From Bacillus sp. RAR_GA_16 (GTDB taxonomy: Bacteria; Bacillota; Bacilli; Bacillales; Guptibacillaceae), in assembly GCF_020165985.1 (NCBI RefSeq), contig NZ_JAIUKZ010000007.1, positions 1 to 64,000 of the forward strand: a stretch of 64,000 nucleotides of DNA. The letters are read 5' to 3'. This document shows, piece after piece, positions 1 through 7,936 of this stretch (positions are counted from its first letter, which is position 1; every line of letters starts with the position of its first letter). The translations under genes and the position numbers were made by a program. The notes beneath the pieces are model-generated. The model did not search any database. It had not been told where the DNA came from and saw only the letters and a program-made list of their open reading frames with translations.

Positions 1-612
1 CAGCCGTTAATAGGATATGAGGTTTTCGGAAAGCTTGGAAAAGCTCTGAACCCATCTCATGTGTATGATCGGGGGTTTCACCCAACAGGGGTAATAGGAG
101 CTTTTGCTTCTGCAGCGACAGTGAGCAAGCTGATAGGGCTGACTAATGAACAGATAGCTAACGCTCTGGGGATAGCCGGAAGTATGGCAAGCGGTTCTTT
201 GGAATTCTTGCAAACCGGCTCTTGGACAAAGAGACTGCATCCGGGATGGGCGGCACATAACGGCATTATTGCAGCTGAATTGGCAAAGGAGGGCTTTACC
301 GGCCCCAAAACCATTATAGAGGGCAAGAATGGTTTTGCTAAAGCATATTCGATGATGTTTAATCCTGGTGATTTAACGTTTGACTACTCCAATCATGAAA
401 GCTTTACTCTTAAAACCAGCATTAAACCTCACGCATGCTGCCGCTATAAACAAGGATCTCTGGATATAATCCTTGATCTCGTTAAAACCAACGATATTAA
501 ATCTGAAGAGGTTAAAGAAATAAAAGTGTACCTAGGACAAACGGGCTTAAAAATTGTGGGGGAGCCTGCAGTGGCCAAACGAAATCCTCAATCGTCTGTA
601 GATGCCCAATGA
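1..612 (+). pseudogene. MmgE/PrpD family protein, 3'-truncated (5' end outside window)
   Basis: The frame is open from base 1, so the gene begins upstream. The visible part has clear MmgE/PrpD (2-methylcitrate dehydratase-like) features: an HVYDRGFHPTG stretch right at the start, an AGSMASGSLEFLQTGSWTKRLHPG core, and KPHACCRYKQG. These enzymes are usually about 450 residues. This frame stops (TGA 610-612) just after KRNPQSSVDAQ, where the family normally continues for another ~100 residues. Immediately downstream and overlapping, in another frame, is the C-terminal half of an isochorismatase-like hydrolase, so a deletion appears to have joined two genes. The specific substrate cannot be told. 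I judge it a remnant, although the product could still be translated. Confidence 0.8.
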
Positions 613-1021
613 TATGGGATTATGGCCATTGAAGGTAAGTACATTGCCCATGGTAAAAATAGGATCGGTTTGGGCTGAAATCGATGATCGGCTTGAGGTT
701 TATGAAGAGGACATCATATTAACGAAGAAAATGCCATCAGCATTTTTTAATACAGATTTAATAAATATCTTAATAAAGCGAGTTGATACTGTTATCCTGG
801 CAGGATGCACTACAAGCGGTTGCATAAGAGCTACAGCAGTAGACTCCTTCTCTTATGGCTTCCATACTATAATCGCAGAGGAATGTGTCGGGGACCAGGC
901 TACTGGACCGCAGCGCGCCAATTTATTTGATATTAACAATCGCTATGGAGATGTTCTATTAAACCAAGAAATTCTAACGAATATTGCAAGGAACAAGGGG
1001 AGAGTGAGTTATACTCCCTAA
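602..1021 (+). pseudogene. Isochorismatase-family (N-carbamoylsarcosine amidase-like) hydrolase, 5'-truncated
   Basis: The translation matches the C-terminal two thirds of cysteine hydrolases of the isochorismatase/N-carbamoylsarcosine amidase group: AEIDDRL, then TKKMPSAFFNTDL, and the nucleophile region GCTTSGCIRATAVDSF, where the second Cys is the expected nucleophile, followed by NLFDINNRYGDV. The usual N-terminal ~80 residues with the catalytic Asp are absent. The nominal ATG at 602 lies inside the preceding MmgE/PrpD frame and has no good ribosome binding site. It is best read as the other side of a deletion junction near 600-615. Genes of these two families often co-occur in amide or ring-cleavage catabolic clusters, which is inference here. 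Confidence 0.75.
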
Positions 1022-1079
1022 GCCGGAAGCTCGGGGGCGTATCTCCCGCTTCCTTTGATACCCGAAAGAAGCAGGAGAT

Positions 1080-1121
1080 ATAGTTGTTGAAGAATTGTTG
1101 ACCGAATACGTCAACAACTAT
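1080..1121. repeat. Inverted repeat, 11-bp arms, in intergenic 1022-1335
   Basis: ATAGTTGTTGA (1080-1090) is perfectly complementary to TCAACAACTAT (1111-1121). It lies after the isochorismatase remnant and could be an operator or a transcript hairpin; no T-tract follows. A second, GC-rich hairpin-like stretch (GGAAGC...GCTTCC, 1023-1052) follows the stop codon and may be the old terminator of the truncated gene. Confidence 0.5.
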
Positions 1122-1218
1122 TATTTAATATCATAATTAATCATACACCTATTTAAAGAAATTCAATTATACCGGGCTTTCTTCTCTATTATTAGAAATC
1201 ATCTTACTTAGAAATCGT

Positions 1219-1262
1219 GACTGGCAGTGTAGAGGTCAGCGGTTCGAGCCCGCTATGCTCCA
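1219..1262 (+). other. tRNA 3'-half remnant (possible attachment site)
   Basis: A canonical T-arm (AGCGG-TTCGAGC-CCGCT, 1238-1254) is followed by a seven-base acceptor strand ATGCTCC and a discriminator-like A, then by a strong terminator. The matching 5' half (acceptor GGAGCAT, D-arm, complete anticodon arm) is not found upstream. It is therefore a 3' fragment, as left by integrative elements that recombine at tRNA ends. The amino-acid identity cannot be assigned. Confidence 0.6.
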
Positions 1263-1267
1263 TCGAT

Positions 1268-1300
1268 AAAACCCCTCTTGCGGATGCAAGAGGGGTTTTA
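1268..1300 (+). terminator. Rho-independent terminator after tRNA remnant
   Basis: AAAACCCCTCTTGC is followed by a short loop, then GCAAGAGGGGTTTT. The stem is near-perfect and ends in a T-tract. Flanking A and T runs make it usable in both directions, so it may also end the convergent EcsC-family gene at 1336-2019. Confidence 0.8.
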
Positions 1301-1335
1301 TCTTAATTAGTAATATTAAGTTTTAAGGATAGCAA

Positions 1336-2019
1336 TTATTTCATATCAATAATAATTGAATCTGCATTACTTTTATTTGAAGAACTATCAATAAAAAGTT
1401 TACGAGCTACTTTACCAATAGCATTTGTAGAAACCGCGTCTACTGTTCCCCCAACCAAGCCGCCTGCAATAGGAACCATCTTCCCTAAATTTATTATTCC
1501 TTTTTCACCAAACTTAGTCATAAGACGAAATCCAACAGCCTGATTTATTTTTTTTATAATTTCAAAAGGAATCTTTTTTATACCAGTTACGGCTAATTTC
1601 TTCCCTATTTGAATTCCTGAATTCTTTAGTATATCTTTTGCTCCATTACCAGCTAAGCATGTATAAACAAAAGTTTTTACTTCGTCTGATTTGAGGTCAT
1701 GCCCTCCCATATGAGCAATTGCTGCAACCATACGCATTTGAACCAAAATTACGCTAGTGATGTTAGCAGGGAGAGTTACTGGTAAGAGAACTAATCCACC
1801 TAGTCCAGATAAGAAACCACTAGTTGCACTTTTAGTATTTTGCCATCTAATTAAGCTATCGACATTCGCCTCTAATGAACCATCCTTCTGAAGGTAATTA
1901 TCTCCTAATTCAATTGCAGTATCCATTCCTGGAACACCTCCGTTGATGGCTTTATCATATGACCACTCTAATACAGACATTATGGCATCGTGTGTTAAAG
2001 CTTTTTTCTTTGTAGTCAT
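1336..2019 (-). CDS. EcsC family protein
   Basis: A 227-residue protein with the EcsC-family (PF12787-type) pattern: an N-terminal helix region, a glycine/leucine-rich hydrophobic segment (FLSGLGGLVLLPVTLPANI, about residues 69-87), the conserved QMRMVAAIAHMGGHDL stretch, and a second Gly-rich hydrophobic region (MVPIAGGLVGGTVDAVST) near the C-terminus. The start ATG (2017-2019) is preceded by GTGAGGAAAAAAG, an acceptable ribosome binding site. EcsC is named from the B. subtilis ecs locus, where its function is poorly defined; several relatives occur in accessory regions. It is a single-gene unit between the tRNA remnant and the IS element. No enzymatic role can be assigned. Confidence 0.75.
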   Translation of the reverse strand: MTTKKKALTHDAIMSVLEWSYDKAINGGVPGMDTAIELGDNYLQKDGSLEANVDSLIRWQNTKSATSGFLSGLGGLVLLPVTLPANITSVILVQMRMVAAIAHMGGHDLKSDEVKTFVYTCLAGNGAKDILKNSGIQIGKKLAVTGIKKIPFEIIKKINQAVGFRLMTKFGEKGIINLGKMVPIAGGLVGGTVDAVSTNAIGKVARKLFIDSSSNKSNADSIIIDMK

Positions 2020-2137
2020 TCTTTTTTCCTCACTTTTTATGTTTTTAGTCTATTTAATTACCATATTTTTAAGTTTATATAGAAGTAAAGGTACTCATAG
2101 GAGTATTTACCTGAGTACCTCTAACGGAAGTTTCACT

Positions 2138-2145
2138 CTATCTGT
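2138..2145. repeat. Left 8-bp target-site duplication of IS256-family element
   Basis: CTATCTGT immediately precedes the left terminal inverted repeat and is repeated exactly after the right end (3541-3548). Eight to nine bp duplications are usual for IS256-family transposition. Confidence 0.85.
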
Positions 2146-2246
2146 GATGACGTACGATAGTTTGTGTAAAACATTTGAGACATAAAAAGAGGTAGGGTAT
2201 CCTCAAAGTCAACGACCAAATCAACTCGAGAGGAGATGCCCTACCT

Positions 2247-3425
2247 ATGTCTACTAGTATAGGACAGAATTCACTAGAAAATCAATTAGATTCCATGGTA
2301 CGAGAATTTGTAAAAGAAAAATTGGAAACGATCATGAAAGAAGAAATGAATCGTTTCTTTGAAGACGAACATCCTGAATTGAAAAACTACAAAAATGGCA
2401 CGTATGCCCGTCAGCTCGATACGAAATACGGCCGTTTAGATGACCTTCAGGTGCCACGCGATCGAGATAATGCCTTTCAAACAGAAGTCTTTTCCCCATA
2501 CCAGCGTCGTGAACAATGGCTTGGTGAAACGATCATTACGATGTATCAGAAAGGCATTAGTACACGAGAAATCGGCCATTTTCTTGAGCGCATCCTGGGC
2601 CATTCTTACTCGGCGTCTACCATTAGCCATATCACCGATGTCGTAGCTGAAGATATTGAAACATGGCAGAGACGCTCTCTTCAAAAACGATACTCCGTCT
2701 TATATCTGGATGGCACCTATTTGAAGTTGCGTCGAGAGGATGTCGCCAATGAAGTCGTCTACCTTGTCGTTGGTGTGACGGAAGAGGGTCACAGAGAAAT
2801 TCTGGGCTTCTATGTAGGCGGTCAAGAAAGTGCTTTAGGCTGGAAAGAAATTCTCTTAGACTTGTACGACCGAGGTGTTGAAGAAGTGCTTCTTGGTGTT
2901 TTCGACGGGCTTCCTGGTCTGGAAGAAGCCATGAAATCTGTCTATCCAAAAGCCGACGTGCAGCGCTGCGTTGTCCATAAAGTACGTAACGCTTTAAACG
3001 CTGTGCGAAAGAAAGATCAATCCTCTGTCGCAGAAGATCTCAAACCTATCTATCAAGCCAGTACCCATGAAGAAGCCCGAGAAAGGTTTGAAGCATTCAA
3101 GGAAAACTGGAAGAAGAAATATCCGAAAGTCGTGAAATCTTGGGAACAGGATTTGAGCGTTCTCTTAACCTTTCTGAGCTATCCTTCTTCGATTCGACCG
3201 ATGATTTATACAACCAATATCATCGAACGAACAATTAAAGAGATCAAAAAGCGTACTAAAACGATGAATAGTCTTCCAGGTGAAAAGGCTGCCGAGAAAA
3301 TCGTCTACCTCCAATCCAAGGACTACAATCAGCGCTGGAGCGAACGAAAGCTACGTGGTTTTAGCACGGCCTTTCCTACGTTACAAGCTATGTTTCTGGA
3401 ACGTTATGGAGTCAAGGAGGAATAG
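2247..3425 (+). CDS. IS256 family transposase
   Basis: A 392-residue full-length Mutator/IS256 (PF00872) transposase. Landmarks in order: TKYGRLDDLQVPRDRD near residues 58-73, GISTREIGHFLERILG (about 104-119), first acidic residue in LYLDGTYLKL (about 153), second in GVFDGLPGL (about 218), the QRCVVHKVRN histidine motif (about 241), and the final Glu in YTTNIIERTIKE (about 328). All three DDE positions are present and no frameshift is visible, so it is probably active. The ATG at 2247 is preceded by GAGAGGAGATGCC as ribosome binding site. It is the only gene of the element. Confidence 0.95.
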   Translation: MSTSIGQNSLENQLDSMVREFVKEKLETIMKEEMNRFFEDEHPELKNYKNGTYARQLDTKYGRLDDLQVPRDRDNAFQTEVFSPYQRREQWLGETIITMYQKGISTREIGHFLERILGHSYSASTISHITDVVAEDIETWQRRSLQKRYSVLYLDGTYLKLRREDVANEVVYLVVGVTEEGHREILGFYVGGQESALGWKEILLDLYDRGVEEVLLGVFDGLPGLEEAMKSVYPKADVQRCVVHKVRNALNAVRKKDQSSVAEDLKPIYQASTHEEARERFEAFKENWKKKYPKVVKSWEQDLSVLLTFLSYPSSIRPMIYTTNIIERTIKEIKKRTKTMNSLPGEKAAEKIVYLQSKDYNQRWSERKLRGFSTAFPTLQAMFLERYGVKEE

Positions 3426-3442
3426 GGGCAAATACGATTTTT

Positions 3443-3470
3443 CTGGCAGGGCCCCTCGGGGCCCTGCCAG
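3443..3470 (+). terminator. Perfect GC-rich hairpin inside IS, downstream of transposase
   Basis: A 13-bp perfect stem (CTGGCAGGGCCCC / GGGGCCCTGCCAG) with a 2-base loop, 17 bases after the transposase stop and inside the right end of the element. It has no T-tract, so it may act as a mRNA-stabilising or transcription/translation-insulating structure rather than a classic terminator. Confidence 0.6.
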
Positions 3471-3540
3471 AACTCCCCACCTCAATGAAGGCTAGAGAAT
3501 ATCCCTACCTTATGAATTACACAAACTTATTGACACTACC

Positions 3541-3548
3541 CTATCTGT
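3541..3548. repeat. Right 8-bp target-site duplication; contains stop codon of the PucR-type gene
   Basis: CTATCTGT repeats the left flank 2138-2145. Its first three bases are the reverse complement of TAG, the stop codon of the minus-strand regulator, so insertion preserved the end of that gene. Confidence 0.85.
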
Positions 3549-4728
3549 TTTTCACTAAATCAATTTCTTCCTTTCGCTTTATGTATGTATACCCAAGCAT
3601 GGCCATTTCAAGTCCAAGCCTGCGGTCTGATTGTATAAAATTATCTCCTAGGATTTCCTCTAGTTTCAACATCCGGTGGTATAGTGTTTGTCTGACAACG
3701 AAAAGCTTTTCTGCTGTGTCTTTTTTAGAACCGTAATTTTCGAGATAGACCCTGAGGGTATCCAATAGTTCTGTGTCATTCTCCTCGTCATATTGAATCA
3801 CTTCCCCAAGGTAGTCTCGAATTAATTCTTCGAGGCTGTTTGCTTTATCATCCATTAAAATAAGGCGCTGGAGGTGAAGATTTTTATAGAATGGTTCCTG
3901 AACTTGAAAAGCTTCTTGAATGGTAATCGTTTCCTGCGCTTTTCGTAAGCTCTCGGAAATACCGGACAGAGAATGAAAGTCTCCGCCAAAGCTGATGGTA
4001 TTGTATAAACTTTTCACTTTTGCTTCAAGCTGAGTGGCAACATTTTTAAGGCGTTTTTCTCTAGAAGCGGTGGTCCTCTGGTCAATTAGAATAAAGAGAA
4101 TTGTTTCCCTATCCTGGAAAAGGGTTGGTTGAAAGCCTTCATTTAAGAAAAATGATTGAAAAATGTCTTGTTGATAAGGGATGCTCGAATCAAAGCCCGT
4201 CATGACACAAACAGTGCCACACGGATTAGGCTCGTAAATGACTTTCTCAAGGTGAATGCTAGCCTCACTGTGACTCATTTCTCCCATCAACCACTTACTA
4301 ATCCAGCTTTCCTGTGGTGGAGTGAGTCTTGATGCATCTAAAATTAAACGGTTGATGTCCTGTGAAATATCAATGAATCGGACCTCGTTTTGGAAAATGA
4401 TAATGGGAAGGTTGCGCTTTTCAGCGGTTTCAATCACGTTATTTGGCACTTTCTTAATGTAATCGCCAATTTCTATGCAAAGACAAGCAACGTCTTTCTC
4501 AATCAGTTGATTGATGAAAGTGCCGGCGTGCTGAAGGCTTGTTCCCCAGCCAATTCCAGTTGTAAGCACGCATTCCTTTCCATTTAATAGGTGCTTCACT
4601 TGAGTCAATTCTAAAATGTGGGCCCACGTGATAAGATTTTGAAGCCCCCTCGCCCCTGCGATGACTCGCGCGTTTTTGAATTGAGGTCTTCTTAACATGT
4701 CATGTACGGTAAAGGCGACATTTGACAA
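3541..4728 (-). CDS. PucR family transcriptional regulator
   Basis: The N-terminal half is a PucR-type sensory domain (TVHDMLRRPQFKNARVIAG start, LLNGKECVLTTGIGW). The C-terminal part has the PucR helix-turn-helix signature: YLENYGSKKDTAEKLFVVRQTLYHRMLKLEEILG. I prefer the TTG at 4726-4728, which follows GGGGGATTACACT; the upstream in-frame TTG at 4752 has no ribosome binding site. The family consists of activators or repressors of catabolic operons (purine, proline, GABA). This gene is divergent from a six-gene transport/catabolism operon starting at 4949 and is its likely pathway-specific regulator. An IS256 element begins one base after its stop codon, so its native downstream sequence and terminator are displaced. 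Confidence 0.88.
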   Translation of the reverse strand: MSNVAFTVHDMLRRPQFKNARVIAGARGLQNLITWAHILELTQVKHLLNGKECVLTTGIGWGTSLQHAGTFINQLIEKDVACLCIEIGDYIKKVPNNVIETAEKRNLPIIIFQNEVRFIDISQDINRLILDASRLTPPQESWISKWLMGEMSHSEASIHLEKVIYEPNPCGTVCVMTGFDSSIPYQQDIFQSFFLNEGFQPTLFQDRETILFILIDQRTTASREKRLKNVATQLEAKVKSLYNTISFGGDFHSLSGISESLRKAQETITIQEAFQVQEPFYKNLHLQRLILMDDKANSLEELIRDYLGEVIQYDEENDTELLDTLRVYLENYGSKKDTAEKLFVVRQTLYHRMLKLEEILGDNFIQSDRRLGLEMAMLGYTYIKRKEEIDLVKNR

Positions 4729-4752
4729 AGTGTAATCCCCCGATCGTTTCAA

Positions 4753-4948
4753 TTTAACAAGAGGTTAAATGACCAGTTGGTATGCTTTCCGTAACGTCCA
4801 ATGAGCTTTTATCTTAGGGATGCTATTATTTAATTAATCAGTTAATTCAAATATATCGGAAAAAGATAAAGAATGGAAGGGTGGTTCATTTTGTTGTGGA
4901 GAGAGAGGGCCAGTGTTTGAGAATGGAGTTCAGTAAAGGGGGAAAAAC
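4753..4948. promoter_or_regulatory. Divergent promoter region between PucR regulator and putative pantothenate operon
   Basis: About 200 bp between two divergent start codons. It holds an AT-rich patch with the imperfect dyad TTAATTAATCAGTTAATT (about 4833-4850). A clear ribosome binding site (AAAGGGGGAAAAAC) precedes the ATG at 4949. I could not call a -35/-10 pair with confidence. A PucR-family operator is expected here by position. Confidence 0.45.
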
Positions 4949-5233
4949 ATGAAACAGAATCAAAAAGTATTTCAGGATGATCCGCGATATCGCGTGGCGA
5001 ATCGAGAAGCGTTAATAGGTGTTGCCCTGGTCATTTTCAATTTTATTTTATGGTATGCCTTTGCGTATGGACTCGGTTCAAAGCCTGTCGCCGAGTATAA
5101 CTATATTTGGGGCTTGCCTGCCTGGTTTTTCTACAGTTGTATTCTAGTAACTGCCCTTATACTCGTCCTCGTCATTCTGGCAGTTGTATTCTTATTTAAA
5201 GAAGTCCCGTTTGATGAGGAGGGTGAGCAATGA
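4949..5233 (+). CDS. YhdT family small membrane protein (DUF997), symporter partner
   Basis: A 94-residue protein with two predicted membrane helices (ALIGVALVIFNFILWYAFAYG at about 20-40; FYSCILVTALILVLVILAVVF at about 63-83) and a charged N-terminus. This matches the YhdT/DUF997 family, which in E. coli and bacilli is encoded directly upstream of the sodium/pantothenate symporter PanF. Its TGA overlaps the ATG of the symporter (ATGA at 5230-5233), so the two are translationally coupled. By family and context it is an accessory subunit of the symporter; the molecular role of YhdT is not established. It is the first gene of the six-gene operon. Confidence 0.85.
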   Translation: MKQNQKVFQDDPRYRVANREALIGVALVIFNFILWYAFAYGLGSKPVAEYNYIWGLPAWFFYSCILVTALILVLVILAVVFLFKEVPFDEEGEQ

Positions 5234-6696
5234 ACTGGCAAGTAGTGCTACCGCTCCTTATTTTCCTTGTTGTTATCTTCATGGTCGGCTTCTATGCGTC
5301 TACGTACTTGAAATCAACATCAAACTTCCTTCAGGAATACTTCCTTGGAAGCCGTCAGCTTGGAGGATTCATTCTAGCGATGACAATGATTGCTACATAT
5401 GGAAGTGCCAGTAGTTTTATCGGTGGTCCAGGTGTTGCTTATACGATGGGGCTTGGCTGGGTTCTTCTCTCAATGACGCAGCTTGCTACTGGATATTTTG
5501 TTTTGTCTGTTCTTGGGAAAAAATTTGCGATTATGGCAAGAAAAATTCGTGCGGTAACGCTGATTGACTTCTTGAAAGAACGCTATCAGAGCAAGTGGGT
5601 TGTCATTCTCTCTGCTTTAAGCATTATCATTTTTCTGTTCTCAGCGATGGCTGCTCAGTGGGTTGGTGGGGCAAGGCTAATTGAATCGCTCACAGGACTT
5701 TCATACACAGGTGCACTATTTATATTTGCAGTTTCGGTGTTGGTTTATGTCATTATTGGTGGTTTCCGAGCCGTTGCGATTACGGATACAGTACAAGGTG
5801 TTGTGATGTTAGTCGGAACGCTCATTATCTTGGTCGGTACAGTGATAGCGGGTGGAGGGATGGGGAACATTGTCTCTGATCTTGCCACAGAGAATCCAGA
5901 TTTAATCTCACCGTTTGGTTCTGATCGGTCGCTTACCCCGCTATATGTCTCCTCGTTCTGGGTTCTGGTTGGAATTGGAGTAGTAGGTCTTCCTCAGGTT
6001 GCAGTAAGAGCGATGTCCTATAAAAGTTCTAAGGGCATGCACCGAGCACTTATTATTGGGACGGTCGTCGTCGGATTTATAATGCTTGGCATGCATTTAA
6101 CCGGTGTGTTCGCCCGTGCGGTTCTGCCAGGAATTGAAGTCGGTGACACGGTGATGCCACAAATTGCAATGGAAGTATTGCCCGCCTGGCTGGCCGGAAT
6201 TGTCCTGGCCGCACCAATGGCAGCAATTATGTCGACAGTAGACTCTTTATTACTTCTAGTGAGTTCTGCAATTGTAAAAGATGTTTATATAAATTATGTA
6301 AAGCCAGATGCGAACGATCAAACGATCAAGCGCATTAGTATGGGTGTGACGACGATTATCGGGGTTCTTGTCTTCGCGATGGCGATTAACCCCCCGGAGT
6401 TACTGATCTGGCTCAATCTGTTCTCCTTCGGGGGATTGGAAGCTGCATTTATATGGCCAGTTGTTATGGGACTCTATTGGAAAAGAGGGAATGCTGGTGG
6501 CGCTATGGCATCAATTCTAATAGGAGTTGGAAGTTATATTCTATTTAATACGTTTATGCCAAATGCATTTGGCATGCATACTGTCGTGCTACCAGTTCTT
6601 GTGTCGTTTGTAGGTTATGTTGGTGTAAGTTTGCTAACAAGCAGGAAACATGCCGTAATTCAGAATAAAGTGATTACAAAACTTTGGAGTGCATAA
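5230..6696 (+). CDS. panF: Sodium/pantothenate symporter (PanF type, SSS family)
   Basis: A 488-residue SLC5/SSS symporter with about 13 membrane helices. Many blocks agree with E. coli PanF as I remember it: NEYFLGSR-type motif (QEYFLGSRQLGG), ASSFIGGPGVAY, GLGWVLLSMTQL, LGKKFAIMARK, AVTLIDFLKERYQS, ITDTVQGVVML, SFWVLVGIGVVGLPQVAVR, GMHLTGVFARAV, LAAPMAAIMST, NPPELLIWLNLFSFGGLEAAF and GLYWKRGNAGGAM. This is more specific than general SSS similarity, so the substrate is probably pantothenate taken up with Na+. It has a good ribosome binding site (AGGAGGGTGAGCA) and overlaps the YhdT gene by 4 nt. Its place at the head of a catabolic operon, instead of standing alone for vitamin salvage, is unusual. 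Confidence 0.88.
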   Translation: MNWQVVLPLLIFLVVIFMVGFYASTYLKSTSNFLQEYFLGSRQLGGFILAMTMIATYGSASSFIGGPGVAYTMGLGWVLLSMTQLATGYFVLSVLGKKFAIMARKIRAVTLIDFLKERYQSKWVVILSALSIIIFLFSAMAAQWVGGARLIESLTGLSYTGALFIFAVSVLVYVIIGGFRAVAITDTVQGVVMLVGTLIILVGTVIAGGGMGNIVSDLATENPDLISPFGSDRSLTPLYVSSFWVLVGIGVVGLPQVAVRAMSYKSSKGMHRALIIGTVVVGFIMLGMHLTGVFARAVLPGIEVGDTVMPQIAMEVLPAWLAGIVLAAPMAAIMSTVDSLLLLVSSAIVKDVYINYVKPDANDQTIKRISMGVTTIIGVLVFAMAINPPELLIWLNLFSFGGLEAAFIWPVVMGLYWKRGNAGGAMASILIGVGSYILFNTFMPNAFGMHTVVLPVLVSFVGYVGVSLLTSRKHAVIQNKVITKLWSA

Positions 6697-6708
6697 GGAG
6701 TGTGGCGG

Positions 6709-7926
6709 ATGATTTTAGTAGAACAGAAACAGCGTGTCGAACGTGATAGTAAAGAGGTTGTGGCGTTAACGCAAGATCTTGTTCGAATCCCAAGTGTGTA
6801 TCGACCTGGCACAAAGGATGGAAATGAAAAGGGTGTGGCGGAATATGTCGCGAGGTATATGAAGAAAATGGGTCTTGAAGTACATGTGGAGGAAGTTGAG
6901 CCTGGCCGCCCGAATGTGATCGGAATTCTCGATTCGGGTCGACCCGGAAAAACATTATTATTTGAGGGTCACACAGATGTTGTCACGGAGGGAGATCGAT
7001 CACTATGGACATACGATCCGTTCGGAGCAGAGATTGTAAATGGACGGATGTTTGGTAGAGGAACGAATGATACGAAGGGAAACTTGTCCTGTGCGATTAC
7101 AGCGATTCATTCACTCATTCAGGATAGTGAAACGATTAATGGAAAAATCATCATGTGCGTGCCGTGTGATGAAGAAGGCATGATGATCGGAATTAAACAT
7201 TTTATTGAAAAGGGTTGGGCGAAAGACGTTGATGGTGCGATTATTTGTGAACCTGAAGAGAATCAATTGTGTGTGTCACAAAAAGGGGCTATGAGAATCA
7301 AAATTCAGGTATACGGGAAACAGGCGCATGGGGCGATGCCTCTAACTGGGGTGAATCCAAACACGCGAATGGCAAAAATCATTGTCGCGCTTGATGAGCT
7401 AGAACAGCGTGAGAAGGAGCGACTCGGAAAGCATGTTGAGCTTGGGTGGCCAAGCATTACCCCAACTATTCTGATGGCACCAACAGCCGGCGAGCCTCAA
7501 ATCAATGTCGTACCAGATCAATGCATGACAACACTCGATATTCGGACCGTTCCAGGTCAGGATCATGAATGGCTCAAACAGGAGATCCAGGCCATTATAG
7601 ATTGTCTGGCTGAGAAGGACTCGGATTTTAAAGCAAGCTTTGAAGTTATTGAAGATAGGCCATGGACCAGTACAAATCGAGAAGATCCAGTCGTTAAAGC
7701 TGTTGCGGCCGCATATACAGCTGTTACAGGAAAAGCGCCAGTCTACAATGGTGTTCCTGGGGCAACAGATGGAACGTTTCTACATTTGGCCGGTATACCG
7801 ATTTTAACGACAGGAGCAGGTGATCGAGAAGTTCCACATCAAACAGATGAGTATGTTGATATTGATGATCTTGTGGAAACAACGCAGCTCTACCGTGAAG
7901 CAGCGCTGCAATTTTTGAGGAATTAG
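6709..7926 (+). CDS. M20 family metallo-amidohydrolase (candidate pantothenate hydrolase)
   Basis: About 405 residues from the ATG at 6709, which follows AAGGAGTGTGGCGG; the in-frame GTG at 6700 overlaps that site. M20/ArgE-DapE-CPG2 architecture: metal ligands H88 and D90 in EGHTDVV, bridging D121 in GRGTNDTKG, catalytic/metal E155-E156 in PCDEEG, E181 in CEPEE, and a C-terminal His in PHQTDEYV. A lid-domain GKQAHGAMP motif is present. M20 enzymes cleave amide bonds of N-acyl amino acids and small peptides. Directly downstream of a pantothenate symporter, the obvious candidate reaction is pantothenate + H2O -> pantoate + beta-alanine (EC 3.5.1.22). That assignment is inference; a generic annotation would be ArgE/DapE deacylase. 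Confidence 0.85.
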   Translation: MILVEQKQRVERDSKEVVALTQDLVRIPSVYRPGTKDGNEKGVAEYVARYMKKMGLEVHVEEVEPGRPNVIGILDSGRPGKTLLFEGHTDVVTEGDRSLWTYDPFGAEIVNGRMFGRGTNDTKGNLSCAITAIHSLIQDSETINGKIIMCVPCDEEGMMIGIKHFIEKGWAKDVDGAIICEPEENQLCVSQKGAMRIKIQVYGKQAHGAMPLTGVNPNTRMAKIIVALDELEQREKERLGKHVELGWPSITPTILMAPTAGEPQINVVPDQCMTTLDIRTVPGQDHEWLKQEIQAIIDCLAEKDSDFKASFEVIEDRPWTSTNREDPVVKAVAAAYTAVTGKAPVYNGVPGATDGTFLHLAGIPILTTGAGDREVPHQTDEYVDIDDLVETTQLYREAALQFLRN

Positions 7927-7936
7927 GGGGAGCTTG

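Larger units (their letters stand above)
2146..3540 (+). mobile_element. Complete IS256-family insertion sequence (1395 bp)
   Basis: Both ends were located. The outer 24 bp at 2146-2169 and the reverse complement of 3517-3540 are an imperfect inverted repeat sharing GTTTGTGTAA at the inner side. A further subterminal match (AGGTAGGG-type, 2190-2205 against 3495-3511) follows. The element is flanked by the direct repeat CTATCTGT and holds one transposase gene. Intact ends, intact transposase and perfect target duplication point to a recent insertion. It sits exactly at the 3' end of the PucR-type regulator and leaves that gene's stop codon intact. Confidence 0.9.

Noticed and set aside
2440-2949. 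Alternative open frames on both strands inside the transposase gene
   Set aside because: Shadows of the transposase coding frame without start signals or domain matches.
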